A stretch of DNA of 64,000 nucleotides from Pseudomaricurvus albidus (GCF_018863235.1 NZ_JAHKRS010000003.1:62001-126000), one strand, 5' to 3'; shown: positions 47,164 to 57,309, counted from the first letter of the stretch. A program made the numbers and translations. Notes: generated from the sequence alone by a model not told the origin.

Positions 47164-48375
47164 TCAAACCTCACATTCATTGACATCTAATTTTATGCAG
47201 ACACTGCATCCGTTATCTGAACGGATACAGCCATACACGGCCTGCAACAACTTGTCTGCACGTTCATCCATGGTAATACTCAACCCCATGGCACGACTGA
47301 CAAAACCGAATCCAAATTGCTCACTGTTATCACCATAACCGAGACTGCCGCCGGCACCCGGATGACAAAAATATCGCTGTGAAGCCACACCTTGTGGCAA
47401 AAGACGCATAAAACCCATCCCCAGACTGATTGGGCATTGCAGCACCTTGTCCCGCGCACTATGCGTCTGCTCCTCCCAACACAGCGACCGAATCTCTGCT
47501 GACAACAGTCGTTCATCCTTGAGATCCGCCAGTGCCATATAAAAACGGGCCAGATCGCCAGCCGAGGCGTGGCCATTAGCCGCAGGAATCTGCGCCTGCC
47601 GCCAAGGCGGTTGATTGGTACCGACCATTAACGACATCGGATTGGAGAAAGCCTGCGCCGTCACTCCACCGGGATCGTTGCGCATGGATTCCGCCAACAA
47701 ACCTCCCGATGCCTGACCGGACGGCGACTTGAGCGCAGTCACATCGGCAATCGCCGCCAACTCGTCATCTCGCAAACCAAATGTCCAGTTTAACCCCAAA
47801 GGACGGGAAATATGCTGCTGCACATAATCATTAAACGTACGGCAACCGCTGGCCCGACGTACGACTTCTCCCAGTATCCAGCCGTAAAGAACGGGGGAGT
47901 AACCCTGAGACTCACCCGGAGTCCACCAGGGAGTCTCCTGTGCAATCCAGTGAGTAATGCGATCCCAACGGTAAATATCTTCATCTGGAATCTTTGCATG
48001 AAAGGCATTCACACCGGAACGATGCGTTAACACCTGCCGGAGGGTGATACCCTCCTTGCCCGCCTGACCGAATTCAGGCCACACGGAAGCAACAGTCTGA
48101 TCCAGGGACAACACATCGCGCTCGACCAGTTGCAACACGGCTACCGCTACCAGCGCTTTGCTCACTGAAAAGACATTCAGTCGGGTATCTTCCTGCCAGG
48201 ACAACTGTGATTCCTTATCACGGGTACCCGCCCAGAGATTCACCACAGTCTCCCCCTGATGAATCAGAGTGACTGCTGCACCGAGCTCACCGTACTCGGA
48301 AAACAGGTTATCGAACACCTGCCCTACGGGCTCAAATCGAGGGGAAACATAACCGTTTATTATCGTCACTGGCAA
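47164..48375 (-). CDS. Serine hydrolase, beta-lactamase/EstB family
   Basis: A 403-residue protein of the class C beta-lactamase fold. The nucleophile Ser70 and Lys73 lie in SVSK; a tyrosine in GYSPVLYGW corresponds to the second motif and HPGAGGSLGYGD to the HxG motif. No signal peptide is seen, which fits family VIII esterases (EstB) rather than secreted beta-lactamase. The start is uncertain: TTG 48375 or GTG 48369. It is divergent from the PlcP-like gene and shares its promoter region. Confidence 0.88.
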   Translation of the reverse strand: MPVTIINGYVSPRFEPVGQVFDNLFSEYGELGAAVTLIHQGETVVNLWAGTRDKESQLSWQEDTRLNVFSVSKALVAVAVLQLVERDVLSLDQTVASVWPEFGQAGKEGITLRQVLTHRSGVNAFHAKIPDEDIYRWDRITHWIAQETPWWTPGESQGYSPVLYGWILGEVVRRASGCRTFNDYVQQHISRPLGLNWTFGLRDDELAAIADVTALKSPSGQASGGLLAESMRNDPGGVTAQAFSNPMSLMVGTNQPPWRQAQIPAANGHASAGDLARFYMALADLKDERLLSAEIRSLCWEEQTHSARDKVLQCPISLGMGFMRLLPQGVASQRYFCHPGAGGSLGYGDNSEQFGFGFVSRAMGLSITMDERADKLLQAVYGCIRSDNGCSVCIKLDVNECEV

Positions 48376-48486
48376 AGCTCTCTCAAAGGTTGTGATGTCA
48401 TGTCTATCGGGGGCTGAACCGAAAAGTCCACATCATACAGGAAAACCCCAAACTCAGCTTACATGACCATCGTCCTGCTTCAGCAG

Positions 48487-48548
48487 TTGTCACTCAAATG
48501 ACACGGGTTGTTCACGGATCAGTCACTGGCTGGTCACCAATTTGTCAC
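48487..48548 (+). promoter_or_regulatory. Six 7-bp direct repeats at 11-bp period upstream of the PlcP-like gene (Pho-box-like)
   Basis: The cores GTCAC, GACAC, TTCAC, GTCAC, GTCAC, GTCAC start at 48489, 48500, 48511, 48522, 48533 and 48544, exactly 11 bp apart. The bases between cores differ from copy to copy, so this is not a fresh tandem duplication. TGTCAC is the 3' part of the PhoB half-site CTGTCAC. The array ends 47 bp before the gene start. Confidence 0.7.
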
Positions 48549-48595
48549 AACCTCCGACCAGACTTTTACCATTATCACAACAAGGCAAACAGGCT

Positions 48596-49441
48596 ATGCA
48601 GAGCTATCGAACCCTGTGGATCTCCGATGTTCACCTCGGCACCAAAGATTGTCAGGCAACCCACCTTAACGATTTTCTCAAGCATCACCGGGCCGACAAA
48701 ATCTATCTGGTAGGCGATATCATCGACGGCTGGAAAATGCGCTCCGGTGTTTACTGGAGAAAGGATTTCACCCGGGTACTCCGGCGGCTGCTGACGCTGT
48801 CCAAGAAAGGCACACAGATCGATTACATCACCGGCAACCACGATGAATTCCTGCGCCGCTTTGCCAACAACCGCTTTGACAACATCCATCTCTACAACCG
48901 GGTCACGCACACCACCGCAGATGGTCGCAAGCTACTGGTGATCCACGGCGATCAATTTGACAACGTCACCCGCTGCAGTCATTTTCTGCGCTTCCTCGGC
49001 GATAAAGGCTATGACCTGCTGATGGCCACCAATCGTATCTGCAACACCCTGCGGGCCAAATACGGTCGCGGTTACTGGTCGCTGGCCGGTTTTCTGAAAC
49101 ACCACATCCCCAGAGCACAGATGTATATTCAGGAATACGAACAGGCGGTAGCCCACGCGGCAGAAAAACAGGGGTTTGATGGCGTTGTCTGTGGCCACAT
49201 TCATCATGCAGCCAACAAGCAGATCGGGAAAGTGGACTACTACAACACGGGAGACTGGGTGGAATCCTGTACAGCTCTGGCGGAAGACGAAGACGGTACC
49301 ATTCATCTGCTGCACTGGCGCAAAGACGATTCAGGCTCATCGTCGGAAGAGCTTGATCAGGACGACGATCTGGATCTGGGAATGGACTTCCCGCCCTCTA
49401 TCGCCGCCCGACTGGCCGGAACCGATTTTCTCCGCAACTGA
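48596..49441 (+). CDS. plcP: PlcP-like metallophosphoesterase (phospholipase C)
   Basis: A 281-residue metallophosphoesterase. The motifs SDVHLGT (10-16), GDIIDGW (40-46), GNHDEFLRR (80-88), HGDQFD (about 117-122) and GHIHHA near 200 hold the two-metal site. It resembles the LpxH-like enzymes often labelled UDP-2,3-diacylglucosamine diphosphatase. YRTLWISDVHLGT and YLVGDIIDGW match the PlcP group, which cleaves phospholipids to diacylglycerol under phosphate starvation in Sinorhizobium and marine bacteria. A six-repeat Pho-like array upstream supports this. It has no signal peptide. I chose ATG 48596. The substrate is inferred. Confidence 0.78.
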   Translation: MQSYRTLWISDVHLGTKDCQATHLNDFLKHHRADKIYLVGDIIDGWKMRSGVYWRKDFTRVLRRLLTLSKKGTQIDYITGNHDEFLRRFANNRFDNIHLYNRVTHTTADGRKLLVIHGDQFDNVTRCSHFLRFLGDKGYDLLMATNRICNTLRAKYGRGYWSLAGFLKHHIPRAQMYIQEYEQAVAHAAEKQGFDGVVCGHIHHAANKQIGKVDYYNTGDWVESCTALAEDEDGTIHLLHWRKDDSGSSSEELDQDDDLDLGMDFPPSIAARLAGTDFLRN

Positions 49442-49444
49442 GCG

Positions 49445-50257
49445 CTAATCTGCCAGCACACCGCCACAATAACGGCAGTACAAAGCGTCACGCTCATGTC
49501 CGGTGCTGGTACATTCGTCGCAGCGGCGCGTGGTACGCTCACGTTGCATTTCAGTGGCCAGCTCGGCGGTGAGAATCCCGGTGGGCACGGCAATAATAGA
49601 GTAGCCCGTCAACATGGCCAACGCCGCAATCATCTGTCCCAGTACGGTTTGCGGAGTAATATCGCCATAACCCACCGTAGTAATCGTCACAATCGTCCAG
49701 TAAATGCTTTTCGGGATGCTGGTAAAACCGTGCTCTGGCCCCTCCACAACAAACATTAACGAGCCAAAGATCGTCGACAACACCAGAACCGACGAAAAGA
49801 AAATAAAGATCTTGCGACGCGACATCGCCATCGCCCGCAGCAGCACATTGGCCTCTGTCAGGTAACGCGCCAGTTTAAGAACCCGAAAGATCCTCAGAAC
49901 ACGCAACAGGCGAATCATCAGCAGGTAGTTCATGTCGTCCATGAACAACCCCAGGTAAGACGGAAGAATCGCCAGCAGATCCACCAACCCGTAAAAACTG
50001 CGAATATAGCGCCAGGGATGAGGCGAACAGTAAATGCGCACCAGATATTCCAGTGTGAAGATACCGGTGAAAAACCACTCAACCGCAGTCAACCACTCGC
50101 CATAGCGCCGATCGACCTGATCCACCGACTCCAGAATCATCGCCAGCACACTGAGCAGGATGCAATAAATCAACACCATGTCGAATCGCTTGCCGGCCGG
50201 CGTCCCGGTACCAAAAATGATGGTGTACAGTTTTTGCCGCAGTGGAGATAGTTCCAT
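49445..50257 (-). CDS. Voltage-gated potassium channel with C-terminal zinc ribbon
   Basis: A 270-residue six-helix Kv-type channel. S4 carries an Arg every third position (RLLRVLRIFRVLKLARYL), and TVGYGD is the K+ selectivity filter. After S6 a short cytoplasmic tail contains CDEC and CRYC, 14 residues apart, a predicted zinc ribbon. I chose ATG 50257 with AGGG upstream; the frame extends to GTG 50272. It would sense membrane potential and pass K+. The neighbour at 50490 is another zinc-ribbon membrane protein, but no link is proven. Confidence 0.92.
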   Translation of the reverse strand: MELSPLRQKLYTIIFGTGTPAGKRFDMVLIYCILLSVLAMILESVDQVDRRYGEWLTAVEWFFTGIFTLEYLVRIYCSPHPWRYIRSFYGLVDLLAILPSYLGLFMDDMNYLLMIRLLRVLRIFRVLKLARYLTEANVLLRAMAMSRRKIFIFFSSVLVLSTIFGSLMFVVEGPEHGFTSIPKSIYWTIVTITTVGYGDITPQTVLGQMIAALAMLTGYSIIAVPTGILTAELATEMQRERTTRRCDECTSTGHERDALYCRYCGGVLAD

Positions 50258-50281
50258 ATTCAACCCTGACACCTATAAGGT

Positions 50282-50323
50282 GTTTTTATTTGACGCTTCT
50301 TATTTGACGTTTCTTATTTGACA
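50282..50323. repeat. 14-bp imperfect tandem repeat
   Basis: TGACG, TGACG and TGACA start at 50291, 50305 and 50319 with TTCTTATT between them. About 2.5 copies lie upstream of the K+ channel gene. Confidence 0.75.
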
Positions 50324-50353
50324 GTCATGGCTATTTAACCAGATTTACTGTAA

Positions 50354-50397
50354 CCAAACATAGCCCAGAGCCAAACATAGTGCATAGCCAAACAACC
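50354..50397. repeat. 17-bp imperfect tandem repeat
   Basis: CCAAACA starts at 50354, 50371 and 50388; the first two copies share CCAAACATAG. It lies 30 bp after the 14-bp array. Confidence 0.75.
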
Positions 50398-50489
50398 TGC
50401 CCACAGCCTCCCATTCGCCCCTGCTTTCAGCCGTCGGTCAGCTGCGGTACCATAGCCACTTTTAGCCTCTATTGATTTCAGGATACCCC

Positions 50490-50801
50490 GTGGCCTTAGT
50501 TTTAAAGTCCCTTCGCTGCCCGCACTGCCAGCAACCGGTCGACAAACCGCTGCTCAAAGAGCGCGGCCTGTTACAGACCTTTCTCAAGCGCAAACCCTTC
50601 CCCTGCCCCCATTGCGAAGAGCAGGTCGTGCTGCCTGAAAAATACGAAACCCTGATTTCTGTTGGCATCTTAATCTCTGTCATTCTGGCCCCCCTGTTGC
50701 TGATTTGGGAAGTGAGCTTTCTCGACAGCAGAGCCGTCTTCGGGCTGGGTGCCGCACTGGCCATCACGGGCCTGATTACGCAGAAGCTGGATAAAGCCTG
50801 A
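50490..50801 (+). CDS. Small zinc-ribbon membrane protein
   Basis: A 103-residue protein. It has two CPHC motifs in the first half (CPHCQQPV and CPHCEEQV, about 32 residues apart), then two hydrophobic helices and a short basic tail. I chose GTG 50490, which has AGGA 6 bp upstream. No family is recognised. It is followed 12 bp later by the SUI1-like gene and begins a run of four small rightward genes. Function unknown; a zinc-binding membrane protein is likely. Confidence 0.75.
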   Translation: MALVLKSLRCPHCQQPVDKPLLKERGLLQTFLKRKPFPCPHCEEQVVLPEKYETLISVGILISVILAPLLLIWEVSFLDSRAVFGLGAALAITGLITQKLDKA

Positions 50802-50813
50802 GGTCGATCGATC

Positions 50814-51140
50814 ATGAGCAAGAATTCAAAACTGGTGTATTCCACCGATCAGGGACGCATCAAGGAAGACAAGAGTACGACTCCAGCTGCTGACACCGGC
50901 GACGGCATTGTGCGCCTGCACCGCGAAACCAAAGGTCGCAAAGGCAAGGGCGTCACACTGATCAACGGCCTGGGTCTGGCCGGTGACGAGCTGAAAAAAC
51001 TGGCGAAACAACTCAAGCAGCAATGCGGAGTGGGTGGCGCCATCAAAGATGGTGTCATTGAAATTCAGACCGACGACCGGGAAAAACTGAAAGCCCTGCT
51101 GGAAAAACAGGGTTTCACCGTCAAATTGGCGGGAGGCTGA
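50814..51140 (+). CDS. yciH: SUI1/YciH-family translation factor
   Basis: A 108-residue protein. VRLHRETKGRKGKGVTLI is the SUI1 basic motif, and LKQQCGVGGAIKDGVIEIQ is the conserved core, with KALLEKQGFTVKLAGG at the end. Bacterial YciH is related to eIF1 and can affect start-site selection. It lies 12 bp after the zinc-ribbon gene. Confidence 0.93.
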   Translation: MSKNSKLVYSTDQGRIKEDKSTTPAADTGDGIVRLHRETKGRKGKGVTLINGLGLAGDELKKLAKQLKQQCGVGGAIKDGVIEIQTDDREKLKALLEKQGFTVKLAGG

Positions 51141-51145
51141 CCTCT

Positions 51146-51424
51146 GTGGCAATCCCGACAGAAAACAGCCCCTCAGAACGTTTGTCAGACGAGCTCTCGG
51201 ACGAACAGCGCCTGCTGCTCAGCCTGGTGAGGACCAAAATGCCTTTCGGCAAATATCAGGGACGTCTGCTGGCCGATCTGCCCGAAGCCTATGTGCTGTG
51301 GTTTGAACGAGAAGGTTTTCCCAAGGGGACTCTCGGTCGACAACTGGCCATGCTTCACACCATCAAGGTCAATGGCCTTGAAAGCCTTTTGGAGCCCCTG
51401 AGAAACGGAGCGGCCGGGCAATAG
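51146..51424 (+). CDS. DUF3820 protein
   Basis: A 92-residue protein. MPFGKYQGRLLADLPEAYVL and FPKGTLGRQLAML, IKVNGLESLLEPL are the DUF3820 pattern. GTG 51146 is preceded by GGGAGG. The family is usually treated as a putative quorum-sensing or nuclease-associated domain, without firm function. It sits 5 bp after yciH. Confidence 0.88.
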   Translation: MAIPTENSPSERLSDELSDEQRLLLSLVRTKMPFGKYQGRLLADLPEAYVLWFEREGFPKGTLGRQLAMLHTIKVNGLESLLEPLRNGAAGQ

Positions 51425-51595
51425 CACGCCCTCCCATTCCTGCCCCTCAATGGACTCTCACCCGAATCGAATCTGAAGCCAAACTGGCACACTCCCTGCA
51501 ACTCCATACAAAAATTGCCTGTAACCGTGCTCGTACGCCATAAATTTGGCGGCCGCGCACCGTGAACAACCTTATTTCTTGCTGAGATATTCTGT

Positions 51596-52135
51596 ATGGA
51601 TACCGTCACTATGGATGCCATGAACATCTGGCCACTGATCGATACCGCCCTGAAAGTCGCGCTGGGCGCGCTTATCGCCGGAATCAGCCTGTGGCTGAGC
51701 CACCAACGTCTTCCAGCCAGGGGGCCAAAACCCAATCGACGGCTGGAAATTCTGGAAGCGATTTCCAGTGACATCGGCAACGTCAATCATATTTTCGCCA
51801 AATATTCGTCACTGGTGATCGAATCCACCCGCTTTGGCAATCGCTGGCCGCCCGCCCGCAAAGAAGAGCTCGACAAGGTCAACAGTGAACTGGTGGAAGA
51901 ATTCCGCAAAATGGCGGGCGCCGAAGACAAGCTGCTGATGCTGGGAGAAAAAGCGCTGGAAAAAACACTACGACTCTACGGAGCCAAAATTGCCCAGTTT
52001 CGCAAGCAGGTGTATGTGGGACGCCAGGACATCACCGAACAGGAAATCGTCCAGCTCAAGCAGGACATCCTGCAATTGAGAGAGAAGTTTTACGACATAC
52101 TGAGCCACAAATACGATCGCCTGCTGATGGCTTAA
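51596..52135 (+). CDS. Single-pass membrane protein with coiled coil, unknown
   Basis: A 179-residue protein. One hydrophobic helix near the N-terminus (PLIDTALKVALGALIAGISLW) is followed by a cytoplasmic part of about 140 residues that is almost all helical and heptad-like. No family is recognised. It has a weak ribosome-binding site; ATG at codon 6 is also possible. It stands alone, 170 bp after the DUF3820 gene, and a bidirectional terminator separates it from accA. Confidence 0.65.
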   Translation: MDTVTMDAMNIWPLIDTALKVALGALIAGISLWLSHQRLPARGPKPNRRLEILEAISSDIGNVNHIFAKYSSLVIESTRFGNRWPPARKEELDKVNSELVEEFRKMAGAEDKLLMLGEKALEKTLRLYGAKIAQFRKQVYVGRQDITEQEIVQLKQDILQLREKFYDILSHKYDRLLMA

Positions 52136-52162
52136 GTCATCAACAAACCAGTCATCAACAAA
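52136..52162. repeat. 15-bp tandem duplication
   Basis: GTCATCAACAAA occurs at 52136 and 52151, just after the coiled-coil gene stop. Confidence 0.8.
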
Positions 52163-52185
52163 TTTTCAGGTTTTGGCATTTGGAA

Positions 52186-52209
52186 AACAGGCGCCGGATG
52201 GCGCCTGTT
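52186..52209. terminator. Bidirectional hairpin between coiled-coil gene and accA
   Basis: AACAGGCGCC, GGAT and GGCGCCTGTT form a perfect 10-bp stem. On the minus strand it is followed by TTTCC. Confidence 0.75.
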
Positions 52210-52236
52210 GGAAGAAAGGTTTACCCGAGTAGCGGA

Positions 52237-53187
52237 TTAGACGTTACCGAAACTCATCAAACGCTTGTAACGGTTTTCGAGCAACTGCTCAATTGGCTGC
52301 GCTGACAGGCGATCGACCTGATCGATCAGACGCTCCTGCAGTTTCGCCGCCATGCCATCGATATCGCGATGAGCACCACCCAGAGGCTCGGCAATGGTTT
52401 CATCCACAATGCCCAGCTTCTCCAGGTTTTCAGACGTCACACCCATAGCCTCAGCAGCCAGAGGCGCCTTGTCTACGGTTTTCCAGATAATGTTGGCACA
52501 ACCTTCCGGAGAGATAACGAAGTAGGTGGAATACTGCAGCATGTTCAGGTGATCACCAACGCCGATTGCCAGAGCACCACCCGATGAACCCTCACCAATC
52601 ACAGTACATATAATTGGAGTTTTCAGGCGGGACATGACAGCCAGATTCTGGGCGATAGCCTCACTAATGCCACGCTCCTCACTGTCGATACCAGGATAGG
52701 CCCCCGGGGTGTCGATCAGAGTCAGTACCGGCATTTTGAAACGCTCGGCCATTTCCATCAACCGCAGGGCTTTGCGATAGCCCTCTGGTTTCGGCATACC
52801 AAAGTTACGAGAAACCTTGTCAGGCACGCTGCGGCCTTTCTCTTCACCAATAACCATCACCGGCTTGCCATCCAGACGCCCCACACCGGCGACAATCGCT
52901 TTATCGTCTCCAAAATGACGATCACCGTGCAGCTCATCCCAATCGGTGAACATGCGCTTGATGTAATCCTGAGTGTATGGACGCTGGGGGTGACGAGCCA
53001 CCTGAACCACTTGCCATGGAGTCAGGTTGGAATAGATGCTTTCCGTTAACTTAATGCTTTTCTCGCGAAGCTTGGAAATTTCTTCAGCGATATTCAGATC
53101 GTTATCAGTCCCTACCAATTGAAGCTCTTCAATTTTGGCTTCCAGGGTGGCAATGGGCTGTTCAAATTCGAGGTAATTTGGATTCAT
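52237..53187 (-). CDS. accA: Acetyl-CoA carboxylase alpha subunit
   Basis: A 316-residue carboxyltransferase alpha subunit at the standard length. [36 protein letters not shown] and [15 protein letters not shown] are family markers. With AccD it transfers carboxyl from biotin to acetyl-CoA. It is downstream of dnaE on the same strand across a 308-bp gap. Confidence 0.98.
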   Translation of the reverse strand: MNPNYLEFEQPIATLEAKIEELQLVGTDNDLNIAEEISKLREKSIKLTESIYSNLTPWQVVQVARHPQRPYTQDYIKRMFTDWDELHGDRHFGDDKAIVAGVGRLDGKPVMVIGEEKGRSVPDKVSRNFGMPKPEGYRKALRLMEMAERFKMPVLTLIDTPGAYPGIDSEERGISEAIAQNLAVMSRLKTPIICTVIGEGSSGGALAIGVGDHLNMLQYSTYFVISPEGCANIIWKTVDKAPLAAEAMGVTSENLEKLGIVDETIAEPLGGAHRDIDGMAAKLQERLIDQVDRLSAQPIEQLLENRYKRLMSFGNV

Positions 53188-53495
53188 GACTACCAGTTCA
53201 TTCCGGACATCAGGTTATTGTCTGAGGGCTTCACCGGGTGTATCTGCCAGGAAGGAAAATTGCCGGAAACCCTTTATTCAAGCCACTTACCATACGCGAA
53301 AGCCAGGAACGAGTCGACCTCTTTTGGCGCGATTCACGGCCTTGGTGGCTCATTCACCACACAGGTCTCATATCCCTCTCAGACATTTTTCACTTCCCGA
53401 CCGATCATCTGTGCAACTTCTAATCAACGAGAAACGCACCGAGCAAACAACCAACAAGACGGTCAAAATACAGACAAAAGACAAAACCCGAAACA
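53188..53495. other. 308-bp gene-free stretch between dnaE and accA
   Basis: No gene, repeat or terminator is convincing here. It may contain the accA promoter. Confidence 0.5.
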
Positions 53496-56400
53496 CTAAT
53501 ACTCGAGCGACACGTTGCCTTGCCCACAAATGTCTCTGAGGTTTTCCAACAACTCGTCCTGTGGATTAACTCGCCAGGATGCCCCTAATAATAGACGACC
53601 TGCGGCATCAGGGCGCTGATAATTGAGTTTTACCGCACAGCGACCTTCGCGATAAGGCTCCAGCAGGCTGGCCAATTGCTTCGGGAAGCTCTGAGTCAGA
53701 CGATCGGACTTGAGATCGATCACCAGCCCTCGCGCCAGATCCACCCGCGCATCCGCCAGACTGCGAACCTTTTCCGCCCGCATTTTTAAACCGCCGCTGT
53801 ACTCATCGAAGTTAACCTGCCCTTCAATGATCAGCATGCCATCTTTCACCAGTTTTTCACGGTACTCGTTGTAGGTGTCGGAAAACACCGCGCACTCGAT
53901 GCGACCGGAGCGATCATCCAGCGTCACAAACGCCATATTGTCACCGCGCTTAGTCTTCATTACCCGCAAACCCACAACCAGGCCTGCGACGTTTTGACTG
54001 TTCTTATCGGCTTTCAAATCAACAATGCGTGAAGACACCAGATGCTTCAGCTCGTGGCGATACTCTTCAATGGGATGTCCTGTCAGATACAGACCCAGAG
54101 TGTCCTTTTCACCGTTCAAACGCTCTTTAATACTCCAGCTGCGAACCTTGCGGAACTCGGCATAAACGTCAGCACCACTTTCGGCGGTGGGCATGACATC
54201 ACCAAACAGATCGGTCATGCCGGCGCTGGCATTGGCCGCACTCTGCTCCGCAGCCTTGACCGCTTCCTGCATGGCCGCAAACATCACTGCCCGATCATAA
54301 TCACGATCGACGCCCGGAGAAATACCGTCCAGAGCCCCTGAACGAATCATGGCTTCCAGCGCACGCTTGTTCACCTTGCGAGGATCGATGCGGGCACAGA
54401 AGTCAAACAAGTCAGTAAACGGACCGGACTTACGAGCCTCGATAATGTTATCAATCGGACCTTCACCCAGTCCCTTGATAGCACCCAGGCCATAGATGAT
54501 GTTGCCTTCATCATCGACGTTAAAGTGGAACTCGCCCTGATTTACATCGGGTGGCAACAGCGTCAGCCCCATCTCCCGACACTCTTCAATAAAGGTCACC
54601 ACCTTGTCGGTTTTATCCATGTCCGATGACATGGTGGCAGCCATAAACTGTGCCGGATAGTGGGCTTTCAACCAAGCCGTCTGATAGGAAACTACCGCAT
54701 AGGCCGCCGAGTGGGATTTGTTAAAACCGTAACCGGCGAATTTTTCCACCAGGTCGAAAATCTTCATTGCCAGGTCGGGATCAACGCCCTGCCCTTTTGC
54801 CCCCTCGGCAAAGGTAGAACGCTGCTTGGCCATCTCTTCGGGTTTCTTTTTACCCATGGCTCGACGCAACATGTCAGCGCCGCCCAGCGAGTACCCCGCC
54901 AGCTCCTGAGCAATCTGCATCACCTGTTCCTGATAGACGATAACGCCATAGGTTGGCTTCAGAATCGGCTCCAGTTTTTCGTGCTGGTATTTGGCATCGG
55001 GGTAAGCCACCTGCGCACGACCATGCTTTCGGTTGACAAAGTCATCAACCATGCCGGAGTCCAAAGGACCGGGACGGAACAGTGCCACCAGGGCGATCAT
55101 GTCTTCGATGTTGTCCGGCTGCAGTCGCTTAATCAGGTCTTTCATGCCGCGGGATTCCAACTGGAACACCGCGGTGGTTTGTGCCGCTTTCAGTAACTTG
55201 AATGTTTTGGGATCATCCAGTGGAATGGCCTCGATCACCAGCGGATCTTCGCCTTCTTTCGCACGCTGGATGTCGATCATCTTGCGCGCCCAATCGATGA
55301 TGGTGAGCGTTCTCAAACCGAGAAAGTCAAACTTCACCAGCCCGGCGTCTTCCACATCCCCTTTGTCGTACTGTGTCACCAGACCACCGCCGGTTTCATC
55401 ACAGTAGAGAGGTGCAAAATCAGTCAGCTTGGTCGGTGCGATAACTACACCACCGGCGTGCTTACCGACGTTTCGGGTGAGACCCTCCAGCTTGAGTGCC
55501 ACCTCCCAGATTTCCTGGGCTTCTTCATCGACTTCCAGAAATTCCCGCAGAGCATCTTCCTGCTCGAAAGCCACCTGCAGCTTCATACCGGGATCCGGCG
55601 GAATCATCTTTGAGAGTTTGTCAGCCAACCCATAGGACTTACCCTGCACCCGTGCCACATCTCGAACCACAGCCTTGGCAGCCATGGTTCCGAAGGTAAT
55701 GATCTGCGAAACCGCATCCCGGCCGTAGTTGTCCGCCACGTAACTGATGACCTTATCGCGGTTTTCCATACAGAAATCCACGTCAAAGTCAGGCATGGAT
55801 ACCCGTTCCGGGTTCAGAAACCGTTCGAACAGCAGGTCGTATTCGAGAGGATCCAGATCGGTAATTTTCTGTACGTAAGCCACCAGCGAACCGGCACCGG
55901 AACCCCGCCCCGGCCCCACCGGGATGTCGTGATCCTTGGCCCACTGAATAAAGTCCATCACGATCAGGAAGTAACCGGGAAACCCCATCTGCATGATGAT
56001 GTTCAGCTCGAACTGCAGACGCTCCCAGTAGACTTTATAAGTGTCCGGAAAATCCGGCGCAGAGGTGTCATACAAAAAGTCGAGACGCTCATCGAGCCCC
56101 TCGTAAGAAATCTTCTGGAAGAACACATTGGTACGCAGCATGTCGGCGTATTCTGGCTCGTGCTCGCGGCCAGCCCACTTTTCGGCCATGGCATCACGGG
56201 CATAGCCGACAAAAGTTTCGTAAGGTACCTTGTTTTTAAAATAGGGATCTTCTTCAAAGTCGTCCGGAATTGGATAATCGGGCAGATAATAAGTGCCCAG
56301 TTCAATATCCAGCGTACAGCGCTTGGCAATCTCTACGGTGTTTTCAAGCGCCTCGGGAATATCGGAAAACAGCTCGGCCATTTCTGCGGGGCTGCGCAAG

Positions 56401-57113
56401 TATTGCTCATCGCTGTAACGGCGCTCACGACGCGGATCATCCAGCGCACGCCCTTCACCAATACACACCCGCGCTTCGTGAATATCAAACTCCTCGGCGG
56501 CAATAAAACGACAGTCATTGGTGGCAACCACCGGACACTCGAACTGATCAGCCAGTGCTACCGCAGCGTGAAGATACTCCTCATCCTGCGGTCGACCGGT
56601 ACGCTGTAACTCGAGATAAAAACGATCGGGAAAGTCCTGCATCCAGCTCTGCAACAACTCACCCGCCAGGGCCTGCTTGGAACCCAGCAATGCCTGCCCC
56701 ACATTACCAAACTTACCTCCGGACAAGGCAATCACGTCACCACTGAGCTCACTGATCCACTCTCGCTGCAGATAGGGTTCGCCCAGGTACTGGCCCTTCT
56801 GATAGCCTCTCGAGATCAATTCGGTGATGTTTTTGTAACCCTGGGTATTGATCGCCAGCAGCGTCACCAGATAGGGAGCGATGTCATCATTGTCTGACTT
56901 AACCCAGAAATCCGCTCCGGCAATAGGTTTGATCCCCGCACCCATCATGGCCTTGTAGAACTTCACCAGACCAAAGAAATTGCAGTGATCGGTGATTGCG
57001 CAAGCCGGCATCCTCATCGCCTCCAGCGCACCGACCAGGGGTTTAACACGGATCAGACTGTCCGACAGGGAAAATTCGGTATGCAGGCGCAAGTGGATAA
57101 ATTCAGGGGTCAT
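53496..57113 (-). CDS. dnaE: DNA polymerase III alpha subunit
   Basis: A 1205-residue DnaE1-type polymerase, slightly longer than E. coli (1160). The N-terminal PHP domain begins [30 protein letters not shown] and [15 protein letters not shown] contain the catalytic aspartates, and an OB-fold lies near [18 protein letters not shown]. It is the replicative polymerase. It lies between nadA and accA on the minus strand. Confidence 0.98.
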   Translation of the reverse strand: MTPEFIHLRLHTEFSLSDSLIRVKPLVGALEAMRMPACAITDHCNFFGLVKFYKAMMGAGIKPIAGADFWVKSDNDDIAPYLVTLLAINTQGYKNITELISRGYQKGQYLGEPYLQREWISELSGDVIALSGGKFGNVGQALLGSKQALAGELLQSWMQDFPDRFYLELQRTGRPQDEEYLHAAVALADQFECPVVATNDCRFIAAEEFDIHEARVCIGEGRALDDPRRERRYSDEQYLRSPAEMAELFSDIPEALENTVEIAKRCTLDIELGTYYLPDYPIPDDFEEDPYFKNKVPYETFVGYARDAMAEKWAGREHEPEYADMLRTNVFFQKISYEGLDERLDFLYDTSAPDFPDTYKVYWERLQFELNIIMQMGFPGYFLIVMDFIQWAKDHDIPVGPGRGSGAGSLVAYVQKITDLDPLEYDLLFERFLNPERVSMPDFDVDFCMENRDKVISYVADNYGRDAVSQIITFGTMAAKAVVRDVARVQGKSYGLADKLSKMIPPDPGMKLQVAFEQEDALREFLEVDEEAQEIWEVALKLEGLTRNVGKHAGGVVIAPTKLTDFAPLYCDETGGGLVTQYDKGDVEDAGLVKFDFLGLRTLTIIDWARKMIDIQRAKEGEDPLVIEAIPLDDPKTFKLLKAAQTTAVFQLESRGMKDLIKRLQPDNIEDMIALVALFRPGPLDSGMVDDFVNRKHGRAQVAYPDAKYQHEKLEPILKPTYGVIVYQEQVMQIAQELAGYSLGGADMLRRAMGKKKPEEMAKQRSTFAEGAKGQGVDPDLAMKIFDLVEKFAGYGFNKSHSAAYAVVSYQTAWLKAHYPAQFMAATMSSDMDKTDKVVTFIEECREMGLTLLPPDVNQGEFHFNVDDEGNIIYGLGAIKGLGEGPIDNIIEARKSGPFTDLFDFCARIDPRKVNKRALEAMIRSGALDGISPGVDRDYDRAVMFAAMQEAVKAAEQSAANASAGMTDLFGDVMPTAESGADVYAEFRKVRSWSIKERLNGEKDTLGLYLTGHPIEEYRHELKHLVSSRIVDLKADKNSQNVAGLVVGLRVMKTKRGDNMAFVTLDDRSGRIECAVFSDTYNEYREKLVKDGMLIIEGQVNFDEYSGGLKMRAEKVRSLADARVDLARGLVIDLKSDRLTQSFPKQLASLLEPYREGRCAVKLNYQRPDAAGRLLLGASWRVNPQDELLENLRDICGQGNVSLEY

Positions 57114-57309
57114 AGGGCTGGCCGGAGCTGTCTTGTAAAAAGAATATCGGATCCAACATTCTAGCGAAAACAGGACCGAATAACAGGGAATTTGCCGATT
57201 GTTTTAACCAGCAGAAAGGATGGTCAAATAAAGAACAAACAGGGGAGAAAAAAGCAGACATGGGGCGCCAACTGACACCCCGTATCCGGCAGAAATAATG
57301 TCTTGTGGA

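Noticed and set aside
47164-48375. A secreted beta-lactamase giving antibiotic resistance
   Set aside because: There is no signal peptide, and the motifs are those of family VIII esterases.
50282-50397. A CRISPR-like array
   Set aside because: Units are 14 and 17 bp, imperfect and lack regular spacers.
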